Positions 37,201 through 45,754 are shown, counted from the first letter of the stretch. The stretch: DNA of 64,000 nt from Anisodus tanguticus (GCA_034509755.1 CM067541.1:17720001-17784000), one strand, 5' to 3'. Notes: generated from the letters alone by a model not told the origin. A program made the numbers and translations.

Positions 37201-38430
37201 GTCTTTGTTTAGATGCAACTGATGCTTACAGATAGTTTACTAGAGTAGAAGTTTGTTGCCATGCTGATACTGGGGACTGTCCATACCAGCTTAGTGAAGA
37301 CTATGTACATAATGCTTACTTGGTATATAAAATCTTTTATTGCCAAAAAAAAAAGTAACAGATATTCAATCTTGATGGAGGATTTGTACCATCTAGAGAG
37401 GACAAAAGACTTGTTACTAAGGGGTCACAAGCAAAGCAACCCACACTTTTGGTAAACCGGAGGCACCAATCCGATATGTAGAGCCAACTTTTTCTTTGAC
37501 CCTTCTATTTGAATTTGACCAAAGTTATCACACTCAATTAAGTATGAAACAATAACATTAACAAGGAACATGGAAACAATTATACAGATAGAAGCAGAAA
37601 CATGTACCTCAGGCCTGTCCTCTTTATCAAGATCAGATGCTTCTGAATCAAGCATCATTGCCTCCAAAGAGAGTTCAGCAGTTTGCTCGATCCAATAACT
37701 TTTTTGAATCTCACGCTCTTGTCCTACACACCACCATGTTCATAATCAAAACATTAGCAAATGTCCAACTCAAACAAAAAATCCAGAAACCAACAAGTTA
37801 AATTGTGTGCACTATCTCAGCTAAAAACATACAATTAGATAGATCACACATTTGCTTTGTTTCAATTCGCAACACTTCCTTTATGTAAGATATGATTATT
37901 TTGGTAGCCAAAGACACAGAAATATTTTAATTGATGGGTATCATAAAGTTTGAAATCACGACTTTTTACATGTTCTGAGATATCACGTTGAACTGTGCTG
38001 AGGCGGATGCAGCATTACGATGCCGGATTCATCTGAATATAGTACTGTCAAATAATTTTTTTACTAAAATTGCAATAAATAGTAGCTTTAAAGACATACT
38101 TTTAAAAATATAATCATTTTATTGTTAAGAACCTTAATAGTTGAACTCATATAATTTAAATCTTAAGTGTGCATTGTCTCATGCAGGGGCGGAGCTACAA
38201 GTCCGGATATTGATTCGACCGAATCCATTATCTTTTGTTCAAACGGTATATATTTGTGTTAAGAAAATCATTAACTATATACAAATATTAAGTCTAGAAC
38301 GTCCCCGTTATTAACACTTACAGTCGTCATTCTAAAATTCAAAACTCATGAAGTCGAAATCGTGGCTGCACCACTGACTTTATATAAAAGTATTAGAGAA
38401 GCTTTCATTACCTGGAGCAGCAGTAGCCAT
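25276..38430 (-). CDS. PEAMT: Phosphoethanolamine N-methyltransferase, 12 exons
   Basis: This enzyme makes phosphocholine from phosphoethanolamine by three S-adenosylmethionine-dependent methylations in the cytosol, feeding phosphatidylcholine synthesis. Exons (plus coordinates, in order): 38412-38430, 37608-37723, 28647-28784, 28345-28482, 27508-27651, 26996-27106, 26765-26906, 26301-26581, 25931-26092, 25781-25834, 25477-25551, 25276-25374. All introns are GT-AG, and the joined frame is 492 codons with no stop, the usual length of plant NMTs. It has two methyltransferase domains: motif I VLELGAGIGRFTG at residues 58-70 and VLDVGCGIGGGDFYMAE at 287-303. DVIYSRDTILHIQDKPALF spans the exon 8/9 join, and the C-terminus is WGLFIAKKK. 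Intron 2 is 8823 bp and full of retroelements. A conserved uORF lies in the leader. Exon calls are by eye; family identity is very strong. Confidence 0.95.
29380..29789 (-). repeat. LTR-B, inverted copy, start truncated
   Basis: Minus-strand copy of the LTR at 33921-34359. It ends CGGCTTCCGCAACA (minus strand) at 29380 and shares the TATA text CTATAAATAGCAAGG and GTCCGAGGACTAGGCAAAAA. Its first ~25 bp are replaced by the start of the Copia-D 5' LTR at 29790, as if Copia-D had inserted there. Confidence 0.72.
29790..31450 (+). repeat. Copia-D 5' LTR, split by a solo LTR
   Basis: The LTR pieces are 29790-29834 (TGTTGAGTTGTGGAGCC) and 31202-31450 (ending AATCCTAACA), interrupted by the solo LTR at 29835-31196. 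The second piece has a TATA box (CTATATATAGACTAGG) at about 31240. It is followed by ACTGCTATCAGAGC, a recognisable initiator-tRNA-Met primer-binding site. The 5' limit is inferred from the TG motif. Confidence 0.62.
29835..31196 (-). mobile_element. Solo LTR with perfect GATCT target duplication
   Basis: A 1362-bp minus-strand LTR starting TGTTGGAAATTTGCC at 31196 and ending ACAATAGCAACCAACA at 29835. GATCT flanks it on both sides (29830-29834 and 31197-31201). It is related to the Copia-B LTR through the AAGACAAGATTGCCCC and GGGCAATAGTCTCCCAAGAT blocks. Three to four 23-bp tandem units (CACTGTTTTGCAGTGATTTT type) lie at 30313-30400, and a very GC-rich block (CGGGCGGGCGGCGGCGGCGC) lies at about 30812. 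With no internal region, it must come from LTR-LTR recombination of a full element. Confidence 0.9.
31493..32270 (+). pseudogene. Copia-D gag with intact zinc knuckle
   Basis: ATG at 31493 opens MGGEDGSAHSIGKFDGTDF, then in-frame stops appear (TGA at about 31557 and 31643). The 124-codon frame at 31759-32133 carries the capsid text NNKVFLMKKLFHLKMEEG and LASLPNSWKPMRAAVSNS. The zinc knuckle CWNCGKPGHIKKNC at 32194-32236 keeps all of C, C, H and C. The family resemblance is to TNT1/Tork-type gag. Confidence 0.78.
32275..32840 (+). pseudogene. Copia-D RT N-terminal part
   Basis: Text NYILLTDRAEPECYEEA, WELAMKDEMDSLLSNHTWEL and NKWVYRIKEEHDG, then GFQQEEGIDYMEIFSAVVK, ends with a TAA at 32611. 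It is followed by LQQMDVKIVFLHGDLEEEIYMKQPEGF in the same frame. The finger region is kept, but the palm segment with YVDD is missing where the foreign fragment begins. Confidence 0.78.
32845..33125 (-). mobile_element. Fragment of a Copia-E-type 3' end inside Copia-D
   Basis: Minus strand: the RNase H tail (TFTLFAKRLLEDKYASAMSLPG, RVFPRSFLKILGTVSAF) followed by the GCGGGTGTG polypurine tract and the first ~15 bp of an LTR starting TGTTAAATATACA. The same order is found at 51375-51600 in Copia-E. Only this short end is present, so it arrived as a truncated insertion or by recombination. Confidence 0.75.
33340..33845 (+). pseudogene. Copia-D RNase H
   Basis: Text ENHYLVGYSDSDYAGDLEKRRSTTGYVFTF, QSTVALSTTEAEYMAMTE and then, after a frame change, CDSQSVIQLAKNQ and RTKHIDVRYHFIQD. 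The acidic positions of RNase H (D in YSDSDYAG, E in TTEAEY, D in CDSQS) are visible. TNT1-type order and wording. Ends shortly before the polypurine tract at about 33910. Confidence 0.8.
33921..34359 (+). repeat. LTR-B, direct copy
   Basis: A 439-bp LTR starting TGTTAAATTTGTC right after the GGTGGAGAT polypurine tract and ending CTTCCGCAACA. TATA box TCTATAAATAGC is at about 34073. It is placed as a 3' LTR for the RNase H upstream, yet it does not match the 5' LTR that precedes gag of Copia-D, so two related elements may be joined here. Confidence 0.72.
34193..34628 (+). repeat. Tandem duplication of LTR-B tail (~218 bp x2)
   Basis: The segment from ATTTGGGTTGGTTGTGTCC to CGTATGCTAGTTA occurs twice in a row, units about 34193-34410 and 34411-34628. 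The copies differ by only a few bases (for example TGTGATCG against TGTGTGATCG near the end). Confidence 0.8.
34708..37351 (+). mobile_element. 5'-truncated L1-type LINE with target duplication
   Basis: A non-LTR retrotransposon ending in an A tract at 37345-37354. The flanking text AAAGTAATAGATATCC (34692-34707) and AAAGTAACAGATATTC (37352-37367) is a likely target duplication with two changes. The endonuclease and ORF1 are absent, as is usual after incomplete reverse transcription. It lies in PEAMT intron 2 on the opposite strand to the gene. Confidence 0.85.
34860..37173 (+). pseudogene. LINE reverse transcriptase with C-terminal zinc domain
   Basis: Pieces in order: QWLQLGDSNSTYFFANMRNR, the RT palm start (RPISCCTILYKIISNVL at about 35453), KVDMQKAYDSVEW (about 35650), RQGDPISPFLF (about 35835) and the catalytic box GFTDD (about 35968). 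Next come the FRYLGISLS, GRISSWTTKFLSYAGR thumb-connection text and a zf-RVT-type C-x2-C-x7-H-x4-C motif at about 36780-36840. Stops at 35551 and about 36150 and frameshifts near 35300 and 35830 break it. The order and the zinc domain are those of plant L1 ORF2. Confidence 0.87.
38187..38385. repeat. hAT-type MITE-like repeat in PEAMT intron 1
   Basis: The segment begins GCAGGGGCGGAGCTAC and ends GTGGCTGCACCACTGAC. Related GCGGAG/CTCCGCCCC ends also appear at 40848-40858 and similar decayed text at about 37997. I associate such ends with common plant MITEs. The ends are not clean inverted repeats and no target duplication was confirmed. Confidence 0.35.
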
Positions 38431-38496
38431 AGTTGTGATTAGAAACTTGTGATCTTTTAAAAAATGGAGGTAGAGTTATGGTAGTAGCTAAAAAGG

Positions 38497-38574
38497 TTAA
38501 CAACCTTCAACAGCAATGCGAGATCTAGAAAAGGTTCTTGATTTACAATTACAAGTTCTACCTCTCTGCTGCAT
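38497..38574 (-). CDS. Conserved-peptide uORF of PEAMT (25 codons)
   Basis: It lies in the PEAMT leader, in the same exon as the main start; its stop is 66 bp upstream of the main ATG at 38430. The ATG at 38574 is the first ATG after the predicted TATA box, and the frame ends TAA at 38497. The peptide is Arg/Cys-rich at first and ends SRSRIAVEGC. From established knowledge, plant NMT1/XIPOTL1 mRNAs carry a ~25-residue conserved uORF that lowers main-ORF translation when phosphocholine is high; length, position and C-terminus fit. The function here is inferred from that family. Confidence 0.85.
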   Translation of the reverse strand: MQQRGRTCNCKSRTFSRSRIAVEGC

Positions 38575-38620
38575 CAGCTAAACCAAACTATGTTAATGAA
38601 TTTGCTTAGCGGTGGCTTTT

Positions 38621-38632
38621 CCTCTTTATAGG
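38621..38632 (-). promoter_or_regulatory. TATA box of PEAMT
   Basis: Minus-strand CCTATAAAGAGG, with the TATAAA core at 38625-38630, about 195 bp upstream of the main ATG and about 50 bp upstream of the uORF ATG. Transcription would start near 38595-38600, leaving a leader of about 165-170 nt that includes the uORF. Confidence 0.6.
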
Positions 38633-38639
38633 CGACGAC

Positions 38640-39855
38640 AAAAGTCATATTTTTTCTTCTCTCTGTAACAGATCGACCAGCCATTATTGGCTTATAAATT
38701 AGTTATACTGATACTGTAAAAATATTTATATTATTAAAATAAGTTACTTGTTGTATTTTTCATTTACCAGATTATGATTTAATCCCTTTCAAATGAACCA
38801 TTTAATCTCTGCTGACTTTATAAATTTACCACGTCTACTTGAGTTAGTGGCATAGTTATATAAACAGAAGGGTGATCAGTTGATATTTATCAAATAAGTT
38901 ATGACATTGTTTTATTTCTAATCGGTCTAAAAAAAATTATATATAATTAATAATAATTTAACTTTAAATATTTTATTTTATTCTTAATGACATGATTTAT
39001 AATCACATTTATGACTTGTTTTAGACCAAAATTTTTAAAGTCTTTCTTTCCTTCTTAAACTTCATGTCAAGTCAATAACCATCATATAAATTAGAATTAA
39101 TTTTTTTTATATAAATATATATATTAAATCTTAAATATTCTTAATAAAATTCTTAATTTCTCCATTGCCGTTGAAAATGGTAAAATTTACTAGCTTTCAT
39201 GAGCAAGCTTATGTTTTTTATTTATTAGGGAAAAGGTGAGTGATATTTATTTGAATTTATTACTAAATTTTAGTTTAAAAGCCTAACATTGGATCAAGGG
39301 AAGAATTTTTTTACTATGTGTGAGATATGTCATGTAATAGTTGTGTGAGGGATTAATTATGTGACAAGTGGACTGTGGGACCCAGAATGTCTAGACAATT
39401 TCACTTACTAGAACCCTCAGCCAATATCGGGAAAAAAAAAAGACGATCAGCCTCTTTCCTCCATGATTTACCAAGTTTGATTTCATTTCTACACCCATAA
39501 ACATTAATCCACAAAACCAATTCAACTCCAAGGAACTACCTTTCCACAACGAAGATCGCCTTACAGCCACTCCATGGTGACATAATCGGGATTAACAATG
39601 GACAAATTTCATAATTAAACAGCAAAAGTTATCGCTAATTTCACTTGTCAAGAATAGAATATGCCCGCACACACTTTTTGTTGGTTGTGCCTCACCCATA
39701 CTAAATTTTTTGAGAAAGATGACCACAAAATATAGTATTCCAAAGATAAAAGAGTCATACAGTTTTATCACTAATCTAGATTTTTATCATTTCTCATTTC
39801 CTTTAAAATAGTACCATGAGATTTTTCATTTTGTTTGTCTTCTTCACAAATGCTG
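38640..39855. other. PEAMT upstream region, no gene
   Basis: AT-rich promoter-distal sequence with no open frame of note. Possible regulatory content cannot be told from sequence alone. Confidence 0.4.
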
Positions 39856-39859
39856 CCAC

Positions 39860-40042
39860 AAAAAAAAAAAAAAAAGTTCGGTGCACTAAGCTCCTGGTAT
39901 GCGCAGGATTCGGGGAAGGGTCGGATCATAAGGTCTATTGTACGCAGTTTTACCTCACATTTCTGCAAGAGACTATTTTTAAGATTTGAACATATGATTT
40001 TCTGATCACATGACATCAACTTTAGCACAATGGTCTAAGTGT
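39860..40042 (-). mobile_element. SINE, near full length
   Basis: On the minus strand it has a tRNA-like head with a B-box-like GTTCAAATC, then TCTTGCAGAAATG, GCGTACAATAGACC, GGAGCTTAGTGCACCG and a run of T. The flanks GCTGCCAC (39852-39859) and GTTGCCAC (40041-40048) form a likely target duplication (7 of 8). Same family as 15149-15240 and 43365-43464; more diverged than those. Confidence 0.8.
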
Positions 40043-40049
40043 TGCCACG

Positions 40050-41620
40050 ACTCCCAAAGAAAATATTACTAGTACTAGTTTAGATCACGTGGGTTTGCCA
40101 TTTTATTTATTAAAATCCCTTAAAGATATATTAGGCGTTATTTTTGGTATTAGAAGTTATTAAATTTGAGATGTTTATAAGTTTTTGCAAAGGAGTGTGG
40201 GTATTTAGGAACAGATGGAAAGAAAGTCTGAAAACTGTATAGCAAAATATATTTTTGGAAAGTGCTATTAATTCACTGTGTCGAAGTATTTGAAGCTAAG
40301 TTATATCATACTGTATTACTTTGAACGTAGGAAACAAAACATTGTTGACTTTGTTTTTGTATCAATTTTAAAATGCAAAGCAATAAAAAAAAATTAGTTG
40401 TCCACTCACACCCTTGATGATTCATGCTTTTGAATATTAAAAAGATAAATTTCACAAACCAACGAAACACCAAGGCCCTTTTCTTCCTCATTTTCATTAT
40501 TTTTTGGGACTGTTCTCCTTTTATATTGTATCTGCCTAACCCTTCCAGGATGTGTAAGGCCGTGAAGATATAAAGAAACTTTTGTATAGGTCAGTCCAAG
40601 ACACCAACCCTTTGGACATAAATTATACGAGTGGGGGAATCTCTTTATATGCATTATTTGTGCCATTACTTCCCTAAAGACTGGATTTAAGATCTGCAAT
40701 TTATGGTTTCTACGGAAATTTCAAGTTAATATAATATTAATTGGGTTCACAATAAAGTATCCGTAGATATTTAATAGATTTCTTTATTATGTATATAAGA
40801 TTTGATTAAAAGTTACTGAAGTCATATAAACCGTAATCAACCCTCTACCTCCGCCCCTGTATAATTACCCTATATTCACTTTACATGTCATTCATCTACC
40901 ATACAGTGATCTGTTCATTGTCCCACATTTTTAACATAAAAGGCAGATGAGCTATGAGAAAGTGATTCTTTTTCTGTTTATATAAGGTGGTGTATTGAAA
41001 AAGTCATATTAAAGCAGCTTATTTGAGGTGTTTGGTATAAAAGTAGCGGCCTACATGCATGGGTTCAATAATTGGTGCTTTTGGGTTCAGTCCAATGAAC
41101 AGAATTTGGATTAGCTATTCTCTGGATACAAACACTCCCTAAAATATTAGATTCCACACAGATTAGTGTTATAGAATGTAAATGTTCTAATCCTTAATTT
41201 CACAATAAACTAACTTTTGAAATTGTGGTTAATACACACTTCCTTTCCAAAATAAATCACACCTAGTACAGAATAGCTGTAGTATTCCTTGGATTCCACA
41301 ACTTTTAGGTATTTAACTTGTTTAATTTCCAGATGCCTGTATGTGTAGATAACTATGTATATGATGATATTTTGTTTCAAGGATGACATGGCATGCTAAA
41401 TATATATATATAACTAAACTATATCAATCTTTAGCCCCATATATATAACACTAAAGCAAATTCAGTGAATTACTAGACAAAATATAAATTTTCCAAATCA
41501 CACATTTTTACTAAGCAACAGACCTTCTGCACATTGTTGCAGAGTAGAAAGGCATATATATCGAACTCGATTATCAGATCCACAGACAGTTTAAGGGATG
41601 TGGGGCAACAGAAACCAGTA
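40050..41620. other. Intergenic, no gene seen
   Basis: Between the SINE and the 3' end of the CAR pseudogene. AT-rich, with a GCGGAG-type repeat end at about 40848. No coding region, RNA gene or clear terminal repeat. Confidence 0.4.
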
Positions 41621-41728
41621 ACCGGATGCATATATCCAGTGCATTCTATAAACTCGTGCTGCCATAAAACAGCAACCGGATATGTTACATATATCCTGTG
41701 CATTCTATAAACGCTTGCTGCCAGGAAT
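41621..41728. repeat. ~54-bp tandem duplication over the CAR stop codon
   Basis: The ACCGGAT...ATATATCC...GTGCATTCTATAAA...TGCTGCC text occurs twice in a row. The right unit contains the last codons and stop of the CAR gene; the left unit is a diverged copy just downstream of it. Confidence 0.7.
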
Positions 41729-42250
41729 CTCAATCCACTGAAGTTGGAGTTCGACCTCTCCACATTCCACGTTTCTCAATCACAGGCACATACCTTGCAC
41801 AACTTTGTTGTCTTGCCATACCACTTTGCTCTCTTCAGACAGACAGTTTGACCTGCACGGTGTTGCTCTTGAGATCACTGTGCCACATGGGAGGCCATCT
41901 AAGTTCATTTTCAGAGCATCTAAAAATGGTTTGATATCAAATTCTGCATCTCCCATTTTGTCATCCATGCTGAACATATCGTGATCGTACAGTCTGAGAG
42001 CAAACATAAATGGAAAATCAAAATAATTGAAGCGAAAATTTTGCATGCATAATCTGAGAGCAATCCTAAAAAGAGTTGATGAAAAATGAACATTATTCTA
42101 CTGAACAGATAGGTTTTACAGTATCTTTTATATCACCAGCAAGTAAAACTTTACCAGCTTAACTGGGAGATTTGCATCTGAAACAGAAAGGGTCAAATCT
42201 TCACTCCACTCAGGATTAACATCCTTCTTTATAACTCGTGTCTTCAGTTT

Positions 42251-42571
42251 CTGCATTCAAATTGTGAATGTAATCATGTATGCAAGTTAAAAGATGACAC
42301 GAGCAATTAATAAAGACTATACAGAATAGGAAAGAATTTGCAATAAATGCCAAAATTCCAAGTTACTTATCATGTCCCAAGCAGTTCAAAATTTTGTGAA
42401 TCTACTCATAAGAATGATACATTATCCAGAGCCTTGAATGAAAAGAATTGCTACATGTATGTGTGCTCTGATTCTGCCTTACTACAACAATAGCTGCTAT
42501 ATAATCCTTTGATTCATAAAGCTTAGTATTTCAACTGCAGCATGCATTACGTTTAAGTATATAACTGAGTA
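42251..42571. other. CAR intron 1, native part
   Basis: Unremarkable AT-rich intron sequence between exon 2 and the foldback element. It includes the first copy of the AACTGAGTA target site (42563-42571). Confidence 0.5.
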
Positions 42572-42589
42572 TGGAAAAGGGCCAAATAT

Positions 42590-42740
42590 ACCCTTGTACT
42601 ATTGGAAAAGGGCCAAATATACCCTCGTTATACTTTAGGTCCAAATATACCCCTCGTTATACTTTGGGTCCAAATATACCCCTCGTTATACTTTGGGTAC
42701 AAATATACCCCTGCCGTTATACTATTGGTTCAAATATACT
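42590..42740 (+). repeat. Subterminal ~31-bp tandem repeats
   Basis: About five units of CCAAATATACCCCTCGTTATACTTTGGGT type with minor changes, in the left arm of the foldback element. The shorter mirror series in the right arm shows the array expanded on one side. Confidence 0.8.
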
Positions 42741-43364
42741 TCTCCTCCGTTAAAGTTGTCCAAGGTGGACATCCAATCCTACGTGGAACTGACATTTCAT
42801 GAGGTGAATGTTACATGGCATGCCACCTCAGCACCCCTAACCCATTTTACCTCTCCCCTATATTTGTTCTTCCGTCACTAAAAGTTTCTTCCCCTCCACC
42901 ATCATTGCCACCATTACCGCCACTAAAGTTGAAGATGGAGGTAGGAATGAACCAACTGCCATGTATTTACACGAGCAAAAATTAAAAAGAACATACACAT
43001 GAAGAAAAGGCGTGCATAACGAGAAAAATATTCGAACTTAATCATATAAAATCCATTTGGAAAAAAAAAACCACCAATCTTTACCCACAAAATCTACAAA
43101 ATGGAAATTGGGTAAATATTACATAATACCAATCCATAATTACTTAAATCATGTCAAATCACATGCTAAATGAGTCACTGGCAGTGGTGTGTATCATACA
43201 CATTGTATGACACAGTACATCTGTTTCAATAGAAGTCAATCATCTTTCACCCAAATCTAATGGCTCAAGAATCCACCAAACTCCCCTTAAAAATCATCGC
43301 CGGCGTATTTCAGCCGCCTTCTCTTTATTCTGTTCTCCATCTCCAACTTTAGTGGCAGTAATGG

Positions 43365-43464
43365 CATGCTAAATGAGGTAAGGTTGCGTACAATAGACCC
43401 TTGTGGTCTGGTCCTTCACCGGACCCCGCGCATAGCGGGAGCTTAGTGCACCGGGCTGCACTTT
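43365..43464 (+). mobile_element. SINE nested in the foldback arm
   Basis: A 5'-truncated SINE of the 15149-15240 family (GGTTGCGTACAATAGACCC to CACCGGGCTGCACTTT). TAATGG flanks it (43359-43364 and 43465-43470). The left arm of the foldback element has uninterrupted CACCATTACCGCCAC at the mirror position (about 42915), which shows the empty site. Confidence 0.87.
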
Positions 43465-43746
43465 TAATGGTGGCAATGATGGTGGAGGAGAAGAAAATTT
43501 TAGTAATGGAAGAACAAATAGAGGGGAGAGGTAAAATGGGTTAGGGGTGCTGAGGTGGCATGCCATGTGGCATCCACCTCATCAAATGTCAATGCCACAT
43601 AGGATTGGATGTCCACCTTGGACAACTTTAACATTATTTGAACCAATAGTATAATGTCAGGGATATATTTGGATCCAAAGTATAACGAGGAATATATTTG
43701 ACCCTTTTCCAATAGTACAGTATTTGGCCCTTTTCCGAACTGAGTA

Positions 43747-45095
43747 TTGAGGACATTTTGTTTTCTTCCAATACTTAGTTTAGAACGTGTAACCAATAAA
43801 ATCATAGCTGCTCTTTTTGGAAGATCAGAGGAGTCTAAACAAAATAGGTTTGGATGTAAAGCTGCAGGGACTTTGTAACTTATGTTGCATGTTTGCAGCA
43901 GTAGAAAGTCCATTAACAGTTATAGAAATTAATTTAACATCTCCTATTTTTTCCCGCCATTGAAAAGAAAAGACTCATTTTCAACAGCGAGAAAGTTGGA
44001 CCTTCAAAAGTCATTTTGGATCCCAAATATTAAAATACCAAAGGATAAAATTCCAGTTACACACCTTTCAAACATATTTTTCCTTAATCCTATAGCGAAA
44101 AGAATATCATACAGTCTGTTAAACTATTTCAGGAGTACAAGTACTTGTTAAACAAGGTCTTGATTTTCGCCTTTCATGGGAATCATTGGCTCACACAATT
44201 AACAGGTGAGGTAAGAGAACACTGTGTTAGTTATATAGAAGCTTCCAAAAGTTAAACGACCGTAGATATCATAGAGGAGCAAAATCACCTAACACTACAG
44301 AGTAGTTTTTGGACCTTTACTAAGCAGAATATTTCCATAGACCCATAAAAAGAAATATCCTCTTTTCCTGTTTTTCTTGTACCCCGCCCAAAAGTGGCTA
44401 CAGCACAAAGATAAAAACTACATCCAGCCCTTTTTATCCAATTATATACTTTCCGAAACTCAAGCACTTCTGATGGCACCAAACTTTTCAAATCTCCAAT
44501 GGCAAAATGACTTGGGACTGCACTGTAACACACTGAATGGATGTCCTTAGTTATGTATATGTAATAACAAAAAGCCAATGACTCCTCTGCCACACCTTCT
44601 AGAAGTCAAAGACTAAAGGTGGATAGAAATATCAAATATGTGAACACTGTATAGAATTCAACCATCCCTTACCAACCCCCTTTTCACAAATCAGGACTCA
44701 GGACTTACAAGGCCATCTTAACTGGAATTCAACAAATAAAAGAACGTGGAAGCACGACCAAACCACAGGAATAGTTAATGCCGGCAAACAAGATTCTCCC
44801 TAATTCCAAGTTAATAAATTAAGAAATGGTGAGATCCTTGCTAATTCAAAAATAGTAAATAAACAAATGGTTCCATCGTCAGAAATGTTAATGTATCCAT
44901 AAGGAAAAAAAAATCATATCTTTTACTTCATGTAATTGCTATGCAGGACTTTAAAAGTAACATCTTCAGATGTCACATAATTGATTATAGCCTCTACTGC
45001 ACAAAAACTGGAGGTTCATACCCAAAATAAGTAAATTAAATCTCTTCACAACAGCATGGTATGAGCTGATACATTCGTCACCCATAAACAACATA
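43747..45095. other. CAR intron 1, rest
   Basis: No gene or clear repeat. A 102-codon minus-strand frame at 44285-44593 has no family resemblance and no splice context. Confidence 0.4.
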
Positions 45096-45220
45096 GAGCC
45101 TGTTTGGATTGGCTTATTTTTAAGTGCTTTTAAGCCAAAATAGCTTATAAGTTGTTTTAGAGTTGGGTAAAATAAAAAGTGTTTTTAAACACTTATTTAT
45201 AAGCCCATCCAAACGGGCTC
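45096..45220. mobile_element. Small TIR MITE
   Basis: A 125-bp segment with inverted ends GAGCCTGTTTGGATTGGC and CCATCCAAACGGGCTC and an AT-rich middle with AAGTGCTTTTAAGCCAAAA. The flanks share only ATA, so the superfamily (Harbinger/Tourist or hAT) is open. It lies in CAR intron 1. Confidence 0.7.
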
Positions 45221-45754
45221 ATATACTCTAACAGTTAACACAGAGGCAATGGGTGATCAAAGCATCATATGATACATCTCCATGCAAACAATGACTTCAT
45301 CAGTTCAAGCAACAAAAAGAAAAGCGATTTCATAGATTATCACAACCAGAAGAAACTAACCAATCCAACATCCCCAAGAAATCCAAATGCACCCTTTCAA
45401 AGAGAAGAAGAAAAAATGGGAAATAAAATTCTAAGGACCAAACTTAGAAATAATCAGACGCAAGCAAACACACGATTGTCGTACTCGTAACAATCTCAAA
45501 CTAATTGGGACTGGCCATATGAATCATCAACACCAATTTCACTTCATTTCGTTTTCAACCGTTTCAGAAGATACAAAAATAATGGTGGACTGACCTGTTT
45601 ACCCATTTTGACAACAACGTAGGGATCACTGCTACGGAGGTTGACACCTCTCTTGATTTTGATCCTTAAAAGACCCAAAAGGTTGTCCATTAAGGATTTT
45701 GGTGCTGCTTTGCTCTGTTCCTTGCTGTGACACCGTAAACAATCTAGTCTCCCC

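Larger units (their letters stand above)
28785..37607 (-). other. PEAMT intron 2, expanded by transposons
   Basis: Between the donor GAG|GTACATG (exon 2 end, 37608) and the acceptor GTGTAG|GTGCTC (exon 3 start, 28784). Native-looking intron remains at about 28785-29379 and 37368-37607; nearly all the rest is retroelement sequence. The splice sites and phase 0 are intact, so the insertions need not have harmed the mRNA. Confidence 0.88.
42572..43737. mobile_element. Mutator-type foldback element with 9-bp target duplication
   Basis: The two ends are inverted (TGGAAAAGGGCCAAATA against CGGAAAAGGGCCAAATA), and the arms stay complementary for about 370 bp on each side. AACTGAGTA flanks the element on both sides (42563-42571 and 43738-43746); a 9-bp duplication is typical of Mutator-like elements. 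The left arm has about five ~31-bp units with TATACCCCTCGTTATACTTT, while the right arm has about two. There is no transposase. It sits in intron 1 of the CAR gene. A SINE (43365-43464) interrupts the right arm. Confidence 0.88.
41705..45690 (-). pseudogene. C2-domain ABA-related (CAR-like) gene, three exons, disabled
   Basis: CAR proteins are small single-C2-domain proteins that bind membrane lipids with calcium and recruit ABA receptors. Exons: 45595-45690 (MDNLLGLLRIKIKRGVNL), 42155-42250 (KLKTRVIKKDVNPEWSEDL) and 41993-41705 (LYDHDMFSMDDKMGDAEFDI ... LQWIEIPGSKRL). All introns have GT-AG ends. Three lesions are visible. The usual ~4 residues between GVNL and RSSDPYVV, which include a calcium-loop Asp, are absent. 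The start of exon 3 (ACTGTACGATC) lacks 2 nt relative to the family's TVYDHD, shifting frame. TGA at 41780-41782 stands where CGA (Arg) is expected. Without these the product would be about 164 residues, the family length. Intron 1 is 3344 bp and filled with transposons. Alternative: assembly errors, though three in one small gene is unlikely. Confidence 0.82.

Noticed and set aside
42571..42881. Several overlapping plus-strand frames with repeated YPSLYF-type text
   Set aside because: Produced by the ~31-bp tandem repeats of the foldback element.
44285..44593. 102-codon minus-strand frame in CAR intron 1
   Set aside because: No family match and no splice context; chance frame in an intron is the simpler reading.
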